From contig CAMVGD010000001.1 in NCBI GenBank assembly GCA_947166925.1, positions 1 through 41,573 of the forward strand: a stretch of DNA of 41,573 nt, given 5' to 3'. The notes under the pieces were generated by a model that was not told the origin of the DNA, did not search any database, and worked only from the letters and a program-made list of their open reading frames with translations. The translations under genes and the position numbers were made by a program. How positions within the stretch are numbered: position 1 is the first letter of the stretch; each line of letters opens with the position of its first letter. The DNA comes from an uncultured Clostridia bacterium. GTDB taxonomy: Bacteria; Bacillota; Clostridia; Christensenellales; CAG-138. Of the stretch, positions 1 through 7,280 are shown one piece after another.

Positions 1-153
1 CGAAGCGCGGCCAACCTTGCGATTGTTGTCGCCGTACAGCCCGTGCAGGGAGCCGAATCTACGCACCCGATACCCGTAAAAATCCATTGAAAAATGATCA
101 TTTCTTCGGTTGCCCGGAGAAAGCAACGAGATGTGTTTCTTTCGATTTTTCAC
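1..153 (-). CDS. possible small protein, runs off window start
   Basis: An open minus-strand frame of 51 codons begins at a GTG at 151-153 and is still open at the window edge. An AAGGAAG-like ribosome site lies just upstream, and the GTG overlaps the TGA of the preceding small frame, an arrangement typical of coupled genes. The predicted product starts with a Lys/Arg-rich stretch and I do not recognise it. Other frames here are also open, including plus frame 1 up to the stop near base 90, so coding is uncertain. Confidence 0.25.
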   Translation of the reverse strand, partial: MKNRKKHISLLSPGNRRNDHFSMDFYGYRVRRFGSLHGLYGDNNRKVGRAS

Positions 154-251
154 TTCCTTTCAATCGTTCTGCTCCGTTCCCACAGCCGGAAAATGGTATT
201 TGAACCCTCTTTCCGCCGCGGTGCGATACGATCTTTTACGCTTGTTATCAC
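150..251 (-). CDS. possible 33-aa leader-like peptide
   Basis: A short minus-strand frame starts at a GTG at 249-251 and ends at 150-152, overlapping the start of the next frame by two bases. The product would be basic (several Arg/Lys) and 33 residues long. A GGAGG lies directly against the GTG, which is closer than usual, so either the start or the reading is doubtful. It follows the hairpin at 266-291, which would suit a leader peptide or attenuator, but that is inference. Confidence 0.2.
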   Translation of the reverse strand: MITSVKDRIAPRRKEGSNTIFRLWERSRTIERK

Positions 252-265
252 CTCCAAAAAGGAAA

Positions 266-291
266 AGAAGCCGACGCGCAGATCGGCTTCT
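266..291 (-). terminator. hairpin with T-rich tail on the minus strand
   Basis: AGAAGCCGA at 266-274 pairs perfectly with TCGGCTTCT at 283-291 around an 8-nt loop. Read on the minus strand it is followed by a T-rich run (complement of 256-266). This fits a factor-independent terminator or attenuator for transcription moving left out of the palindrome array. Confidence 0.45.
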
Positions 292-312
292 CTCATCATA
301 ATTTTGCTGTTC

Positions 313-1454
313 AAAAATTCGTGCCATGTTGGCACGAATTTTTACTGCCGGAAATTAGCGCCGAATTGGCGCGCATTTTCAGCCTTGCTTCTATAACTTC
401 GTGCCATGATGGCACGAAGTGTGCTTGTCGGAAATGAGGGACAGCTTGTCCCACATTATGCACACACCCTGTTTGAAATTCCCGACAAGTTGTCGGGAAT
501 TTAGGCAATCAAGAAGCCGATCTGCTCCATCGCAGAAATGTGAGCTAACTTGGCTCAAAATAACCACATCTCAAACTTCCTGCCAACTTGGCAGGAAGTC
601 GGCAGCCGTAAAATACAGATTAACTTGTTCTGAATTATGGCTATCAAACGATCTTGTTTCACTTCGGACCAACTTGGTCCGAAGTTGCGTTATTGGGAAC
701 TTCCCGACAAGTTGTCGGGAAGTTTGACGCGAAGAAAAAGCAGCCCGGTTTGACCTGATTTCTATTCTGGTCTTTCATAAATAAGGACAAGTTGTCCTTC
801 ATTATTTCATGCAACTTCGCGCCAACTTGGCACGAAGTTGACGGTTTCAACTTCAGGACAACTTGTCCTGAAGTGCCCGACATTCAACTTCCGGACAACT
901 TGTCCGAAAGTCCCCGGCTTTCAACTTCCGCCCAACATGGGCGGAAGTTACAGCGCGTTTCGAAAGCCGGGTAACTTGTGGCCAACTTGACCACAAGTTC
1001 CGTATCTGACTTCTGCCCAACCTGGGCAGAAGTTACTGTGCAGAGCCGATAGCCGGATCAACTTGTGCTCAATTTGATCATAAGTGGGGGTTTATAGGGT
1101 TAACTTCTGGTCATGATGGCCAGAAGTTCTTTCTGAAAATTGTGTCCAAGGCGGACACAATTTTACTTCGGACCAAGTTGGTCCGAAGTTGTGATATAAA
1201 ATCAACTTGTGACCATGTTGGTCACAAGTTGAAAAGGCGGGCTCAAAAAGTGTCGCCAAGTTGACGATACTTTTCACTTCGTCCCATCATGGGACGAAGT
1301 GCGTGCGTATGCTGTATGCAACTATAACTTCGTCCCAACTTGGGACGAAGTTCCGTCGGGAAGCATTCGGATCGCTTACAAAAAAAGTCTGGACAAGTTG
1401 ACCAGACTTTTAACTCAGGCAACGGCAAAACAGTGACCATGATGGTCACAGTTT
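313..1454. repeat. array of about 27 covarying short palindromes
   Basis: Read by eye, palindromes are centred at 328, 365, 408, 445, 489, 549, 587, 624, 673, 711, 791, 826, 862, 899, 936, 986, 1021, 1073, 1115, 1150, 1177, 1217, 1260, 1288, 1339, 1397 and 1441. Most have arms of 11-14 bases and a 3-base centre. Outer ends are mostly ACTT and AAGT (a few AAAA/TTTT or AAATT/AATTT), and the inner core is CA, three bases, TG. The four to six bases between vary from unit to unit (for example GTGC, CTGC, GGAC, CCGA, CGCC) while the opposite arm changes to match. Units 365, 549, 624 and 1073 are degenerate. Centres are 27 to 60 bases apart, with one 80-base gap. No intact gene with a ribosome site spans the array. 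This is not a CRISPR array, because neither the repeats nor the gaps are constant. Function unknown. Confidence 0.9.
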
Positions 1455-1491
1455 CCCGGTCGGTCGCGCCCCTCTACCATAACAAGACATT

Positions 1492-1518
1492 AAAAAGCCC
1501 AAATTGTTCCTGCTTTTT
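1492..1518 (-). terminator. weak terminator of the sigma-like gene
   Basis: AAAAAGC at 1492-1498 pairs with GCTTTTT at 1512-1518, placing a hairpin with a T-run just beyond the stop of the minus-strand gene at 1527. The stem has few G-C pairs, so the call is tentative. Confidence 0.4.
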
Positions 1519-1526
1519 GAAAAATA

Positions 1527-2441
1527 TCAAATTATTTTTGCTTCCGAAAACCCGTAGTCCTCGCCGGAGAATCGTTCGTATGCTTTGCCGATCTTTCGGA
1601 TGCGTTTCAGAACGGCGCTGTGCGTTTGAAAGCCGAGCGCCTTCGCGATCTCCTCAAGCGGCTTGCCCTTCAGCCGCAGCGACAGGATTTTCCGATCCGT
1701 TTCGGTCAGCGTTTGCAGAAACTGCTCCATGTCGATCTTCGCGGCGATATTATCCTCGAACTCCGAGTGCTCATTGGAATGAAGAAGCCCGGCTTCCGCG
1801 CCGTCCATGATCTCATGAATACGCAGTACCTCGCGTGAGAGCGTCGTCGGGTGCTTCGTCCGCGTGTGATACCATCGCTTTTGAAAATCTGCCTTCTGCC
1901 AGCTGTACCGATGCTCGTCAAAGTCCTCAAAGCACGGGTGCTTCTGCACATAGTTGAGCCACTCCCAATACCCGTCCCGCAGCATGACGCGCGGCACGAC
2001 GATCGAAAGGTATGCGTCCACGAGCGCATACGGTATGAACATATGATACCTATCAGGATACGGCTCTGTTTCCTGCAGCCACTGCTCGAGGGAGGGGAGA
2101 ACACCGCAGTCTGTGAGTTCATCGATCCACAGCGACGGGGCATGGGCGACTTTCCAGCACGGGTTATAGCCGGAATAATCTTCCAGTCGACCCTTCAGTC
2201 CCATGTGCGGCCACGCCATATAGGCGTAGGCGTCGATGACGCACTCTCGGAACAGATTGCTTTCGACCTTCCGGATCGTCCCCGGATCCGCGAACAGCCC
2301 CGCGCGCGTGCGCGGCAGCATAAACAGCTCTCTGCCGCAGCGGATCAGAAGTTCTTTCGGAATCATCAGAAACGCCGGAATAAACTCCGCGTTTTTATAT
2401 TCCGAATAACTGCCGTCCTCGCGCTTGATCTGATATCGCAT
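1527..2441 (-). CDS. sigma-70 region 4-like HTH regulator (unnamed family)
   Basis: The predicted 304-aa protein has an unrecognised N-terminal region (about 1-225) rich in aromatic residues, including the stretch YAYMAWPHMGLKGRLEDYSG. A C-terminal segment from about residue 235 reads like sigma-70 region 4: FLQTLTETDRKILSLRL, then LEEIAKALGF and a basic recognition-type helix. I chose the ATG at 2439-2441 because GGAAGGGGG lies 8 bases upstream; the upstream GTG at 2450 would overlap that site. The gene is divergent from the fic-hsd operon. A truncated paralogue lies in the same position beside the second type I operon (24247-25023), which suggests a controller role for restriction operons. 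That role is inferred. It could instead be a non-regulatory protein with an HTH tail. Confidence 0.8.
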   Translation of the reverse strand: MRYQIKREDGSYSEYKNAEFIPAFLMIPKELLIRCGRELFMLPRTRAGLFADPGTIRKVESNLFRECVIDAYAYMAWPHMGLKGRLEDYSGYNPCWKVAHAPSLWIDELTDCGVLPSLEQWLQETEPYPDRYHMFIPYALVDAYLSIVVPRVMLRDGYWEWLNYVQKHPCFEDFDEHRYSWQKADFQKRWYHTRTKHPTTLSREVLRIHEIMDGAEAGLLHSNEHSEFEDNIAAKIDMEQFLQTLTETDRKILSLRLKGKPLEEIAKALGFQTHSAVLKRIRKIGKAYERFSGEDYGFSEAKII

Positions 2442-2483
2442 GCCGAACACCCCCTTCCGGACGATACTTTTTCTATGCTAACC

Positions 2484-2523
2484 CCAGTATAAATCTTTAT
2501 CTGTCCGATAAAGAGGATGTCGA
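2484..2523. promoter_or_regulatory. 40-bp conserved block with inverted repeat, copy 1
   Basis: This block aligns without gaps to 25067-25106, with 33 or so of 40 bases equal by eye. It contains CTTTATC at 2495-2501 and GATAAAG at 2507-2513 around TGTCC. On the minus strand it includes TATACT (2486-2491), a plausible -10 for the sigma-like gene. The repeat would lie in the -35 region, fitting an operator for autoregulation. Confidence 0.6.
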
Positions 2524-2580
2524 GTCGTTTTTTTCGTCAGAATTGCAAAAATCCATTTAATTTTCATCATGAACGCTTAT

Positions 2581-2613
2581 AATTTAGTCAAATATGTGAA
2601 AAATGACTAAATT
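2581..2613. promoter_or_regulatory. perfect inverted repeat upstream of fic-hsd promoter
   Basis: AATTTAGTCA at 2581-2590 is the exact reverse complement of TGACTAAATT at 2604-2613, with a 13-base spacer. The right arm ends 3 bases before the -35 hexamer of the fic promoter. This is where an activator or repressor dimer would bind. The binding protein is unknown; Fic's C-terminal winged-helix-like region or the divergent sigma-like protein are candidates. Confidence 0.65.
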
Positions 2614-2616
2614 AGA

Positions 2617-2645
2617 TTGACGAATGCAATCAATAAGCGTATAAT
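2617..2645 (+). promoter_or_regulatory. promoter of the fic-hsdMS operon
   Basis: TTGACG at 2617-2622 and TATAAT at 2640-2645 are separated by exactly 17 bases. This is close to the sigma-A consensus and lies 29 bases before the chosen fic start. Confidence 0.8.
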
Positions 2646-2673
2646 AACAGCAAGAATGAACGTGAGGACGAAT

Positions 2674-3729
2674 ATGCGAACATTTGATTTCAAAACCGAA
2701 TATCCGAAACTCCTGCAGCCGGACATTGTTGCCATGCTGACGGCGATCCATGAGCAAAAAGGCGAGCGATCCGTACAGCCGGAAAGCGAAGCCGTCGAGC
2801 AGCTTCTGGAAATCGCAATGATCCAGAGCACCGAGGCGTCCAACCGCATTGAAGGCATCATCACCACGGACGACCGCCTGAAAAAGCTCGTGCAGCAAAA
2901 GACCATGCCGAAAACCCGCAGCGAGCGCGAGATCGCGGGCTATCGTGATGTGCTTACAACAATTCATGAAAAATATAAATACATTCCGCCCCGTCCGTCG
3001 ATGATCCTGCAGCTGCACCGCGATCTGTACAAATTCAGCGGCAAGTCCATCGGCGGCAGCTTCAAGGCGGCGGACAACGTGATTTCGGAGGAACTGCCGG
3101 ACGGCACGTGCCGCGTGCGCTTTGTGCCGCTGCCCGCATGGGAGACGCCGCAGGCGATGGACGATCTCTGCACAGCGTTCGACAGCGCGATCAAAGATCC
3201 GGAGTGCGATCCGCTGCTGCTGATCCCGATGTTCATTTTGGATTTCCTTTGCATCCATCCGTTCGCGGACGGCAACGGTCGCATGAGCCGGCTTCTGACG
3301 CTGCTGTTACTGTACCGCGCAGGCTACACCGTCGGGAAATACATCAGTCTCGAAAAGCTGATCGCGGACAGCAAGGAAACCTATTACGAAGCGCTTGCCG
3401 AAAGCTCGCAGGATTGGCACGAGGGAACGAACAATTACGCTCCGTTCGTGCGGTATTTGTTGGGCATCATCGTTGCGGCGTATCGCGCGTTCGACGATCG
3501 ACTGAAGCTTTTGAAAAACAGCGGCAATTCCAAATCGGCGCGCATCCGCGAGCTGATTCGCGCGCATATCGGTACAATCACCAAGAGCGAGATCATGGCG
3601 CAGTGCCCGGACATCAGTCAGGTGACGGTCCAGCGCGCGCTGGCGGAACTATTGGAACGCGGCGAGATCATCAAGATCGGCGGCGGACGCTACACATCCT
3701 ATACATGGAATCGGGAGGCAGAAAAATGA
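2674..3729 (+). CDS. Fic family protein with C-terminal winged-helix-like region
   Basis: The 351-aa protein carries the Fic motif HPFADGNGR at about 195-203, with the catalytic His and the nucleotide-binding Gly/Asn/Arg. Fic enzymes usually transfer AMP from ATP to a hydroxyl side chain of a target protein. An inhibitory motif of the S-x-x-x-E-G form (SNRIEG, residues 56-61) lies N-terminal, so this is a self-inhibited (class II type) Fic. The last 70 residues contain a helix-turn-helix-like stretch (TKSEIMAQCPDISQVTVQRA) and a small wing, common in Fic/DUF4172-like proteins. The start at 2674 has GTGAGGA upstream; the longer frame would begin inside the promoter. Its stop overlaps the hsdM ATG (ATGA), so the two are coupled. 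It may regulate or tune the restriction operon, which is inference. Confidence 0.9.
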   Translation: MRTFDFKTEYPKLLQPDIVAMLTAIHEQKGERSVQPESEAVEQLLEIAMIQSTEASNRIEGIITTDDRLKKLVQQKTMPKTRSEREIAGYRDVLTTIHEKYKYIPPRPSMILQLHRDLYKFSGKSIGGSFKAADNVISEELPDGTCRVRFVPLPAWETPQAMDDLCTAFDSAIKDPECDPLLLIPMFILDFLCIHPFADGNGRMSRLLTLLLLYRAGYTVGKYISLEKLIADSKETYYEALAESSQDWHEGTNNYAPFVRYLLGIIVAAYRAFDDRLKLLKNSGNSKSARIRELIRAHIGTITKSEIMAQCPDISQVTVQRALAELLERGEIIKIGGGRYTSYTWNREAEK

Positions 3730-5222
3730 TCACGGGAGAACTGAAAAACAAAATCGACGCTCTGTGGAACGTCTTTGCGGCGGGCGGCATCGTAAATCCG
3801 CTGACGGTCGTGGAGCAGATGACCTATCTGATGTTCATCCGCGACATCGACGACGCGGACAACCTCAAGGCAAAGGAAGCCGCCATGCTCGGCCTGCCGT
3901 ATGAGAGCATTTTCGCCGAAGAAGTCGAGATCGGCGGGAACAAGGTCAACGGCACACAGCTCAAGTGGAGCGTCTTCCGCGATTTCCCGGCGGGCAAGAT
4001 GTATTCCGTCGTGCAGGAGTGGGTCTTCCCGTTCATCAAAAATCTGCATTCCGACAAGAACAGTGCGTATGCGAAATACATGGACGACGCGATCTTCATG
4101 ATCCCGACGCCGCTGATGCTCTCGAAGGTCGTGGACAGCATGGACGCGATCTATGAGCTGATCGCAAAGCAGAAGGAGACCGACACGAAGGGCGACGTCT
4201 ACGAATACATCCTCTCGAAGATCTCCGCGTCCGGCAGAATCGGGCAGTTCCGCACGCCGCGCCACATCATCCGCATGATGGTCGAGTTGATGGACCCGCA
4301 GCCCGACGAGACCGTTTGCGACCCCGCCTGCGGCACCGCGGGCTTTCTGGTGGCGACCGCGGAGTATCTGAACGAGCCGGAGCGCCGCGCGTTCCTGTTC
4401 AACCGGCAGAAGAAGGATCATTACATGAACCACATGTTCCACGGCTTCGATATGGACCGCACCATGCTGCGCATCGGCGCCATGAACATGATCGCGCACG
4501 GCATCGAAAACCCCTATATCGAATACCGCGACAGTCTGTCCGATCAGAACCCCGACCGCGAGAAGTATTCGCTGATCCTTGCAAATCCGCCGTTTAAGGG
4601 CTCGCTTGATGCGGACATCGTTTCGACGGATCTTTTGAAGATTACAAAAACCCGCAAGACCGAGCTTTTGTTCCTTGCGCTGTTTTTGAAAATGCTGCGC
4701 ACGGGCGGGCGGTGCGCGTGTATCGTGCCGGACGGCGTGCTGTTCGGCAGCAGTACCGCGCACCAGGCGATCCGCAGGGAGCTGATCGAAGGAAACCGTC
4801 TCGAAGCCGTCATTTCCATGCCCTCCGGCGTGTTCAAACCGTATGCGGGCGTTTCCACCGCGGTGCTGATCTTTACCAAAACCGGGCACGGCGGCACGGA
4901 TAAGGTCTGGTTCTATGATATGCAGGCGGACGGCTTCTCTCTGGACGACAAGCGCACGCCCGTCAAAGAGAATGACATCCACGATATCGTTAAGCGCTTC
5001 CATGCACTCGACGCCGAAGCCGACCGTCCCCGCACGGCTCAGTCCTTCCTCGTACCGAAATCCGAAATCGCGGCAAACGGCTACGATCTTTCGATCAACA
5101 AGTATAAGCAGACGGACTATAAGCCCGTCGAATACCCTCCGACAAGCGAAATCCTTGCGGAGCTGAACGACCTCGAAGCGCAGATCGCCGCCGGGCTGAA
5201 GGAATTGGAGGGGGTGGTGTGA
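3726..5222 (+). CDS. hsdM: type I restriction-modification methyltransferase subunit M
   Basis: This 498-aa protein is an adenine-N6 DNA methyltransferase that works with HsdS to methylate, and with HsdR to restrict, DNA. It has an N-terminal helical HsdM_N-like region (1-150), then the SAM-binding motif I DPACGTAGFL at about 199-208 and the catalytic motif IV NPPF at about 287-290. Length is normal for the family. A longer open frame extends upstream, but it runs through the fic gene in another phase; the start at 3726 overlaps the fic stop and gives a normal HsdM N-terminus. The stop overlaps the hsdS start. The gene is GC-rich, unlike the downstream hsdS and cargo. Confidence 0.95.
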   Translation: MITGELKNKIDALWNVFAAGGIVNPLTVVEQMTYLMFIRDIDDADNLKAKEAAMLGLPYESIFAEEVEIGGNKVNGTQLKWSVFRDFPAGKMYSVVQEWVFPFIKNLHSDKNSAYAKYMDDAIFMIPTPLMLSKVVDSMDAIYELIAKQKETDTKGDVYEYILSKISASGRIGQFRTPRHIIRMMVELMDPQPDETVCDPACGTAGFLVATAEYLNEPERRAFLFNRQKKDHYMNHMFHGFDMDRTMLRIGAMNMIAHGIENPYIEYRDSLSDQNPDREKYSLILANPPFKGSLDADIVSTDLLKITKTRKTELLFLALFLKMLRTGGRCACIVPDGVLFGSSTAHQAIRRELIEGNRLEAVISMPSGVFKPYAGVSTAVLIFTKTGHGGTDKVWFYDMQADGFSLDDKRTPVKENDIHDIVKRFHALDAEADRPRTAQSFLVPKSEIAANGYDLSINKYKQTDYKPVEYPPTSEILAELNDLEAQIAAGLKELEGVV

Positions 5223-6415
5223 TGGCTTGGGAGTATCGCAGAATTGGAGATGTCTGCACGGTGGAACGGGGCGGTTCTCCTCGTCCGATTGACCAGTATA
5301 TTACTGATGAGCAAGATGGAATTAACTGGATTAAAATCGGTGATACAACAGACTCCATGTTTATAACCTCGACTGCACAAAAGATTAAACCGGAAGGCGC
5401 AAAGAAATCCAGATATGTACAGCCCGGCGATTTTCTGCTGACAAACTCGATGAGTTTCGGTCGTCCTTATATACTCAAAATCGACGGCTGCATACACGAC
5501 GGTTGGCTTGTACTGCGTGATGAGAATTATTACTTTGACAAAAGATTCTTGTATTATTACTTGAGTTCACCGGCTGTTTACCGCATGTTTCAAAACATGG
5601 CAGTCGGTGGAGTGGTGAACAACCTAAACAGCGAAATGGTTAGGAAATTGGTCGTGCCTGTCCCTTGCAAAGAAGAACAAGAACAAATAGCAACCGTTCT
5701 TGATAGAATCAACGACTTAATCTCCCTGCGGAAAAAGCAGCTGCAAAAGCTGGATGATCTCGTCAAAGCCCGCTTTGTCGAGATGTTTGGAGATCCTGTT
5801 GATAATGCAAAGCGGTGGCCTACAAAACCACTTCTGGAGATGGGAAATTGCAAGAACGGGATGAATTTCAGTAACAATGAAACAGGGATAAGTATTCATT
5901 GCTTGGGAGTAGGAGACTTTCAAAACAAAACTGTCATCACGGATGTTAATTCTTTACCAATGATTTCACTCAGAGAATCTCCATCTAAAGAGTATCTGCT
6001 TCACGACGGAGATATAGTTTTCGTTCGGTCAAATGGGAATAAGGCATTAGTTGGCAGGTGCGTTGCTGTCTATCCAGGAAATATACCAACCACCTTTAGC
6101 GGTTTCTGTATCCGCTATCGCAAACAGGATAATGCCACTACTATTCCATACCTGCTTCGAGTTCTAAAAACAGATTCGATTCGGACAAAAATGGCGGGAC
6201 GAGGCGCGAACATTCAGAATTTGAATCAACAAATCCTGGGGACGTTATTTATCCCTATCCCTCCAATAGATTTACAGGAACAATACGCCGTTTTCTCCGA
6301 TCGGGTCGACAAATCAAAAGTGACAATACAACAGGGGATTTACATACTTGAACAAATGAAACAGACAATGATGCAAAAATTCTTTGGTGAGATAGATTCA
6401 GGTATTGCGTTATGA
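5222..6415 (+). CDS. hsdS: type I restriction-modification specificity subunit S
   Basis: This 397-aa protein supplies sequence recognition for the type I complex. It shows two target-recognition halves. The first (about 1-140) is followed by a conserved helical spacer around 140-185 containing EEQEQIATVLDRINDLI. The second recognition half and a C-terminal helix rich in Gln/Met follow. The ATG at 5222 overlaps the hsdM stop and is served by GGAGGGGGTGG. It becomes markedly more AT-rich than hsdM, especially in the second half, as expected for a fast-evolving recognition subunit. Its stop overlaps the next gene's ATG. Confidence 0.93.
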   Translation: MAWEYRRIGDVCTVERGGSPRPIDQYITDEQDGINWIKIGDTTDSMFITSTAQKIKPEGAKKSRYVQPGDFLLTNSMSFGRPYILKIDGCIHDGWLVLRDENYYFDKRFLYYYLSSPAVYRMFQNMAVGGVVNNLNSEMVRKLVVPVPCKEEQEQIATVLDRINDLISLRKKQLQKLDDLVKARFVEMFGDPVDNAKRWPTKPLLEMGNCKNGMNFSNNETGISIHCLGVGDFQNKTVITDVNSLPMISLRESPSKEYLLHDGDIVFVRSNGNKALVGRCVAVYPGNIPTTFSGFCIRYRKQDNATTIPYLLRVLKTDSIRTKMAGRGANIQNLNQQILGTLFIPIPPIDLQEQYAVFSDRVDKSKVTIQQGIYILEQMKQTMMQKFFGEIDSGIAL

Positions 6416-6999
6416 ACAAATACGACAAGCACTACTTCGAACGATATGCACGATTGACATTGTATTGCGGCTTTCCTAAATGGAAAGACCATTTTGTGAG
6501 AAGCGAACGACCGGACTTGCAGAATGAAATAGATGGCGTCGGGATCGAAGTTACAAGTTCAACCCCGTCTCATATTAGAGAGGTCGAGGCGTTTGGACAG
6601 AAGATTCTCGGTAAAACAGTATCCGGTGCGGACGAAAAAAGATTTCGGGGAGATTTGTTCCTTACCTCTGAGAGAGTAGCATTTGCTTATTCTCCTATAA
6701 AGGGACTTGAAGATTCAGATAAAAGCCCGGAGATCATTTCCGCAATTTCGCATAAACGCGATATATGGGAAGGATACAAAGAGTTTAATGTGCGGGGAGT
6801 GTACATTTTTACAGGGACCAGCATCATCGATGAAGAAATGCTTGAAAAGGTTGAGAAATCCGAGGCGTTTTCTTACTTTCAGCTAGTTTTTATCAATGCG
6901 ATGGATAAGATGTATTATTATCAAAACGGATGGAAGAAAAAAGAGTTCACCGATGAAGAATTGGTGGAATTCAAGAAAAAAGCTCTTGCAGGGGAGTGA
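6412..6999 (+). CDS. unnamed protein, possible PD-(D/E)XK-like fold
   Basis: A 195-aa protein translationally coupled to hsdS (ATGA overlap). I do not recognise a named family. Around residues 33-50 there is RPDLQNEIDGVGIEVTSS. An acidic residue in a PD, then a hydrophobic strand ending in E-V-T, resembles a restriction-nuclease-like core with D35 and E46, but the usual Lys is a Thr. The C-terminal third contains aromatic-rich helices and a Lys/Glu-rich tail. Because it sits inside an hsd operon it may be a defence effector or an accessory to specificity; this is inference from position and a partial motif. Confidence 0.75.
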   Translation: MNKYDKHYFERYARLTLYCGFPKWKDHFVRSERPDLQNEIDGVGIEVTSSTPSHIREVEAFGQKILGKTVSGADEKRFRGDLFLTSERVAFAYSPIKGLEDSDKSPEIISAISHKRDIWEGYKEFNVRGVYIFTGTSIIDEEMLEKVEKSEAFSYFQLVFINAMDKMYYYQNGWKKKEFTDEELVEFKKKALAGE

Positions 7000-7280
7000 T
7001 GAACCTGGTAATCTTGTTCGAAAAGCTACAAACGAGTTTGATAAGTATCAAACAAGAGTTTCATAAAATAGAGTCCAGATAACACGAATATGTTGCCTGA
7101 TAGCTTAGTACAAAATCACTTTGGGTGAGTAATAAAACTGCGTTTTTGTCGAATAGCAACGGACTTTTTCGTTTAATGTGGTGTTTATACAATTGAGGTT
7201 ATCGACATGACAAGCTGAAACTTAAACAAAATGAGAATTGACATGATAATACTTTGAGTAAACATTGGAGGACAATTTCG
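7000..7280. other. AT-rich gap with a perfect 8-bp inverted repeat
   Basis: No gene is seen between the hsdS-coupled gene and the ApeA-like gene. GTTTGATA at 7036-7043 pairs with TATCAAAC at 7046-7053 across AG. It could be an operator or a weak hairpin. A TTGACA lies near 7237, but a matching -10 is not clear. The gap suggests that the following cargo genes may have their own promoter. Confidence 0.4.

Noticed and set aside
311-974. Small open frames across the palindromes giving peptides such as FPTTCREF or VPTWHEV
   Set aside because: They arise on both strands because the DNA is palindromic, change phase between units, and lack ribosome sites.
313-1454. CRISPR array in the left-hand repeat region
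   Set aside because: Neither repeat nor spacer is constant; units are palindromes with changing arms and irregular gaps, and no cas gene is present.
3108-3725. Longer HsdM starting at 3108
   Set aside because: The extra part is the fic gene read in another phase; the ATG at 3726 overlaps the fic stop and gives a normal HsdM start.
3699-5003. Large minus-strand frames opposite hsdM, hsdR and the beta-helix genes
   Set aside because: They are shadows of GC-rich coding sequence, rich in His/Arg/Val, with no ribosome sites.
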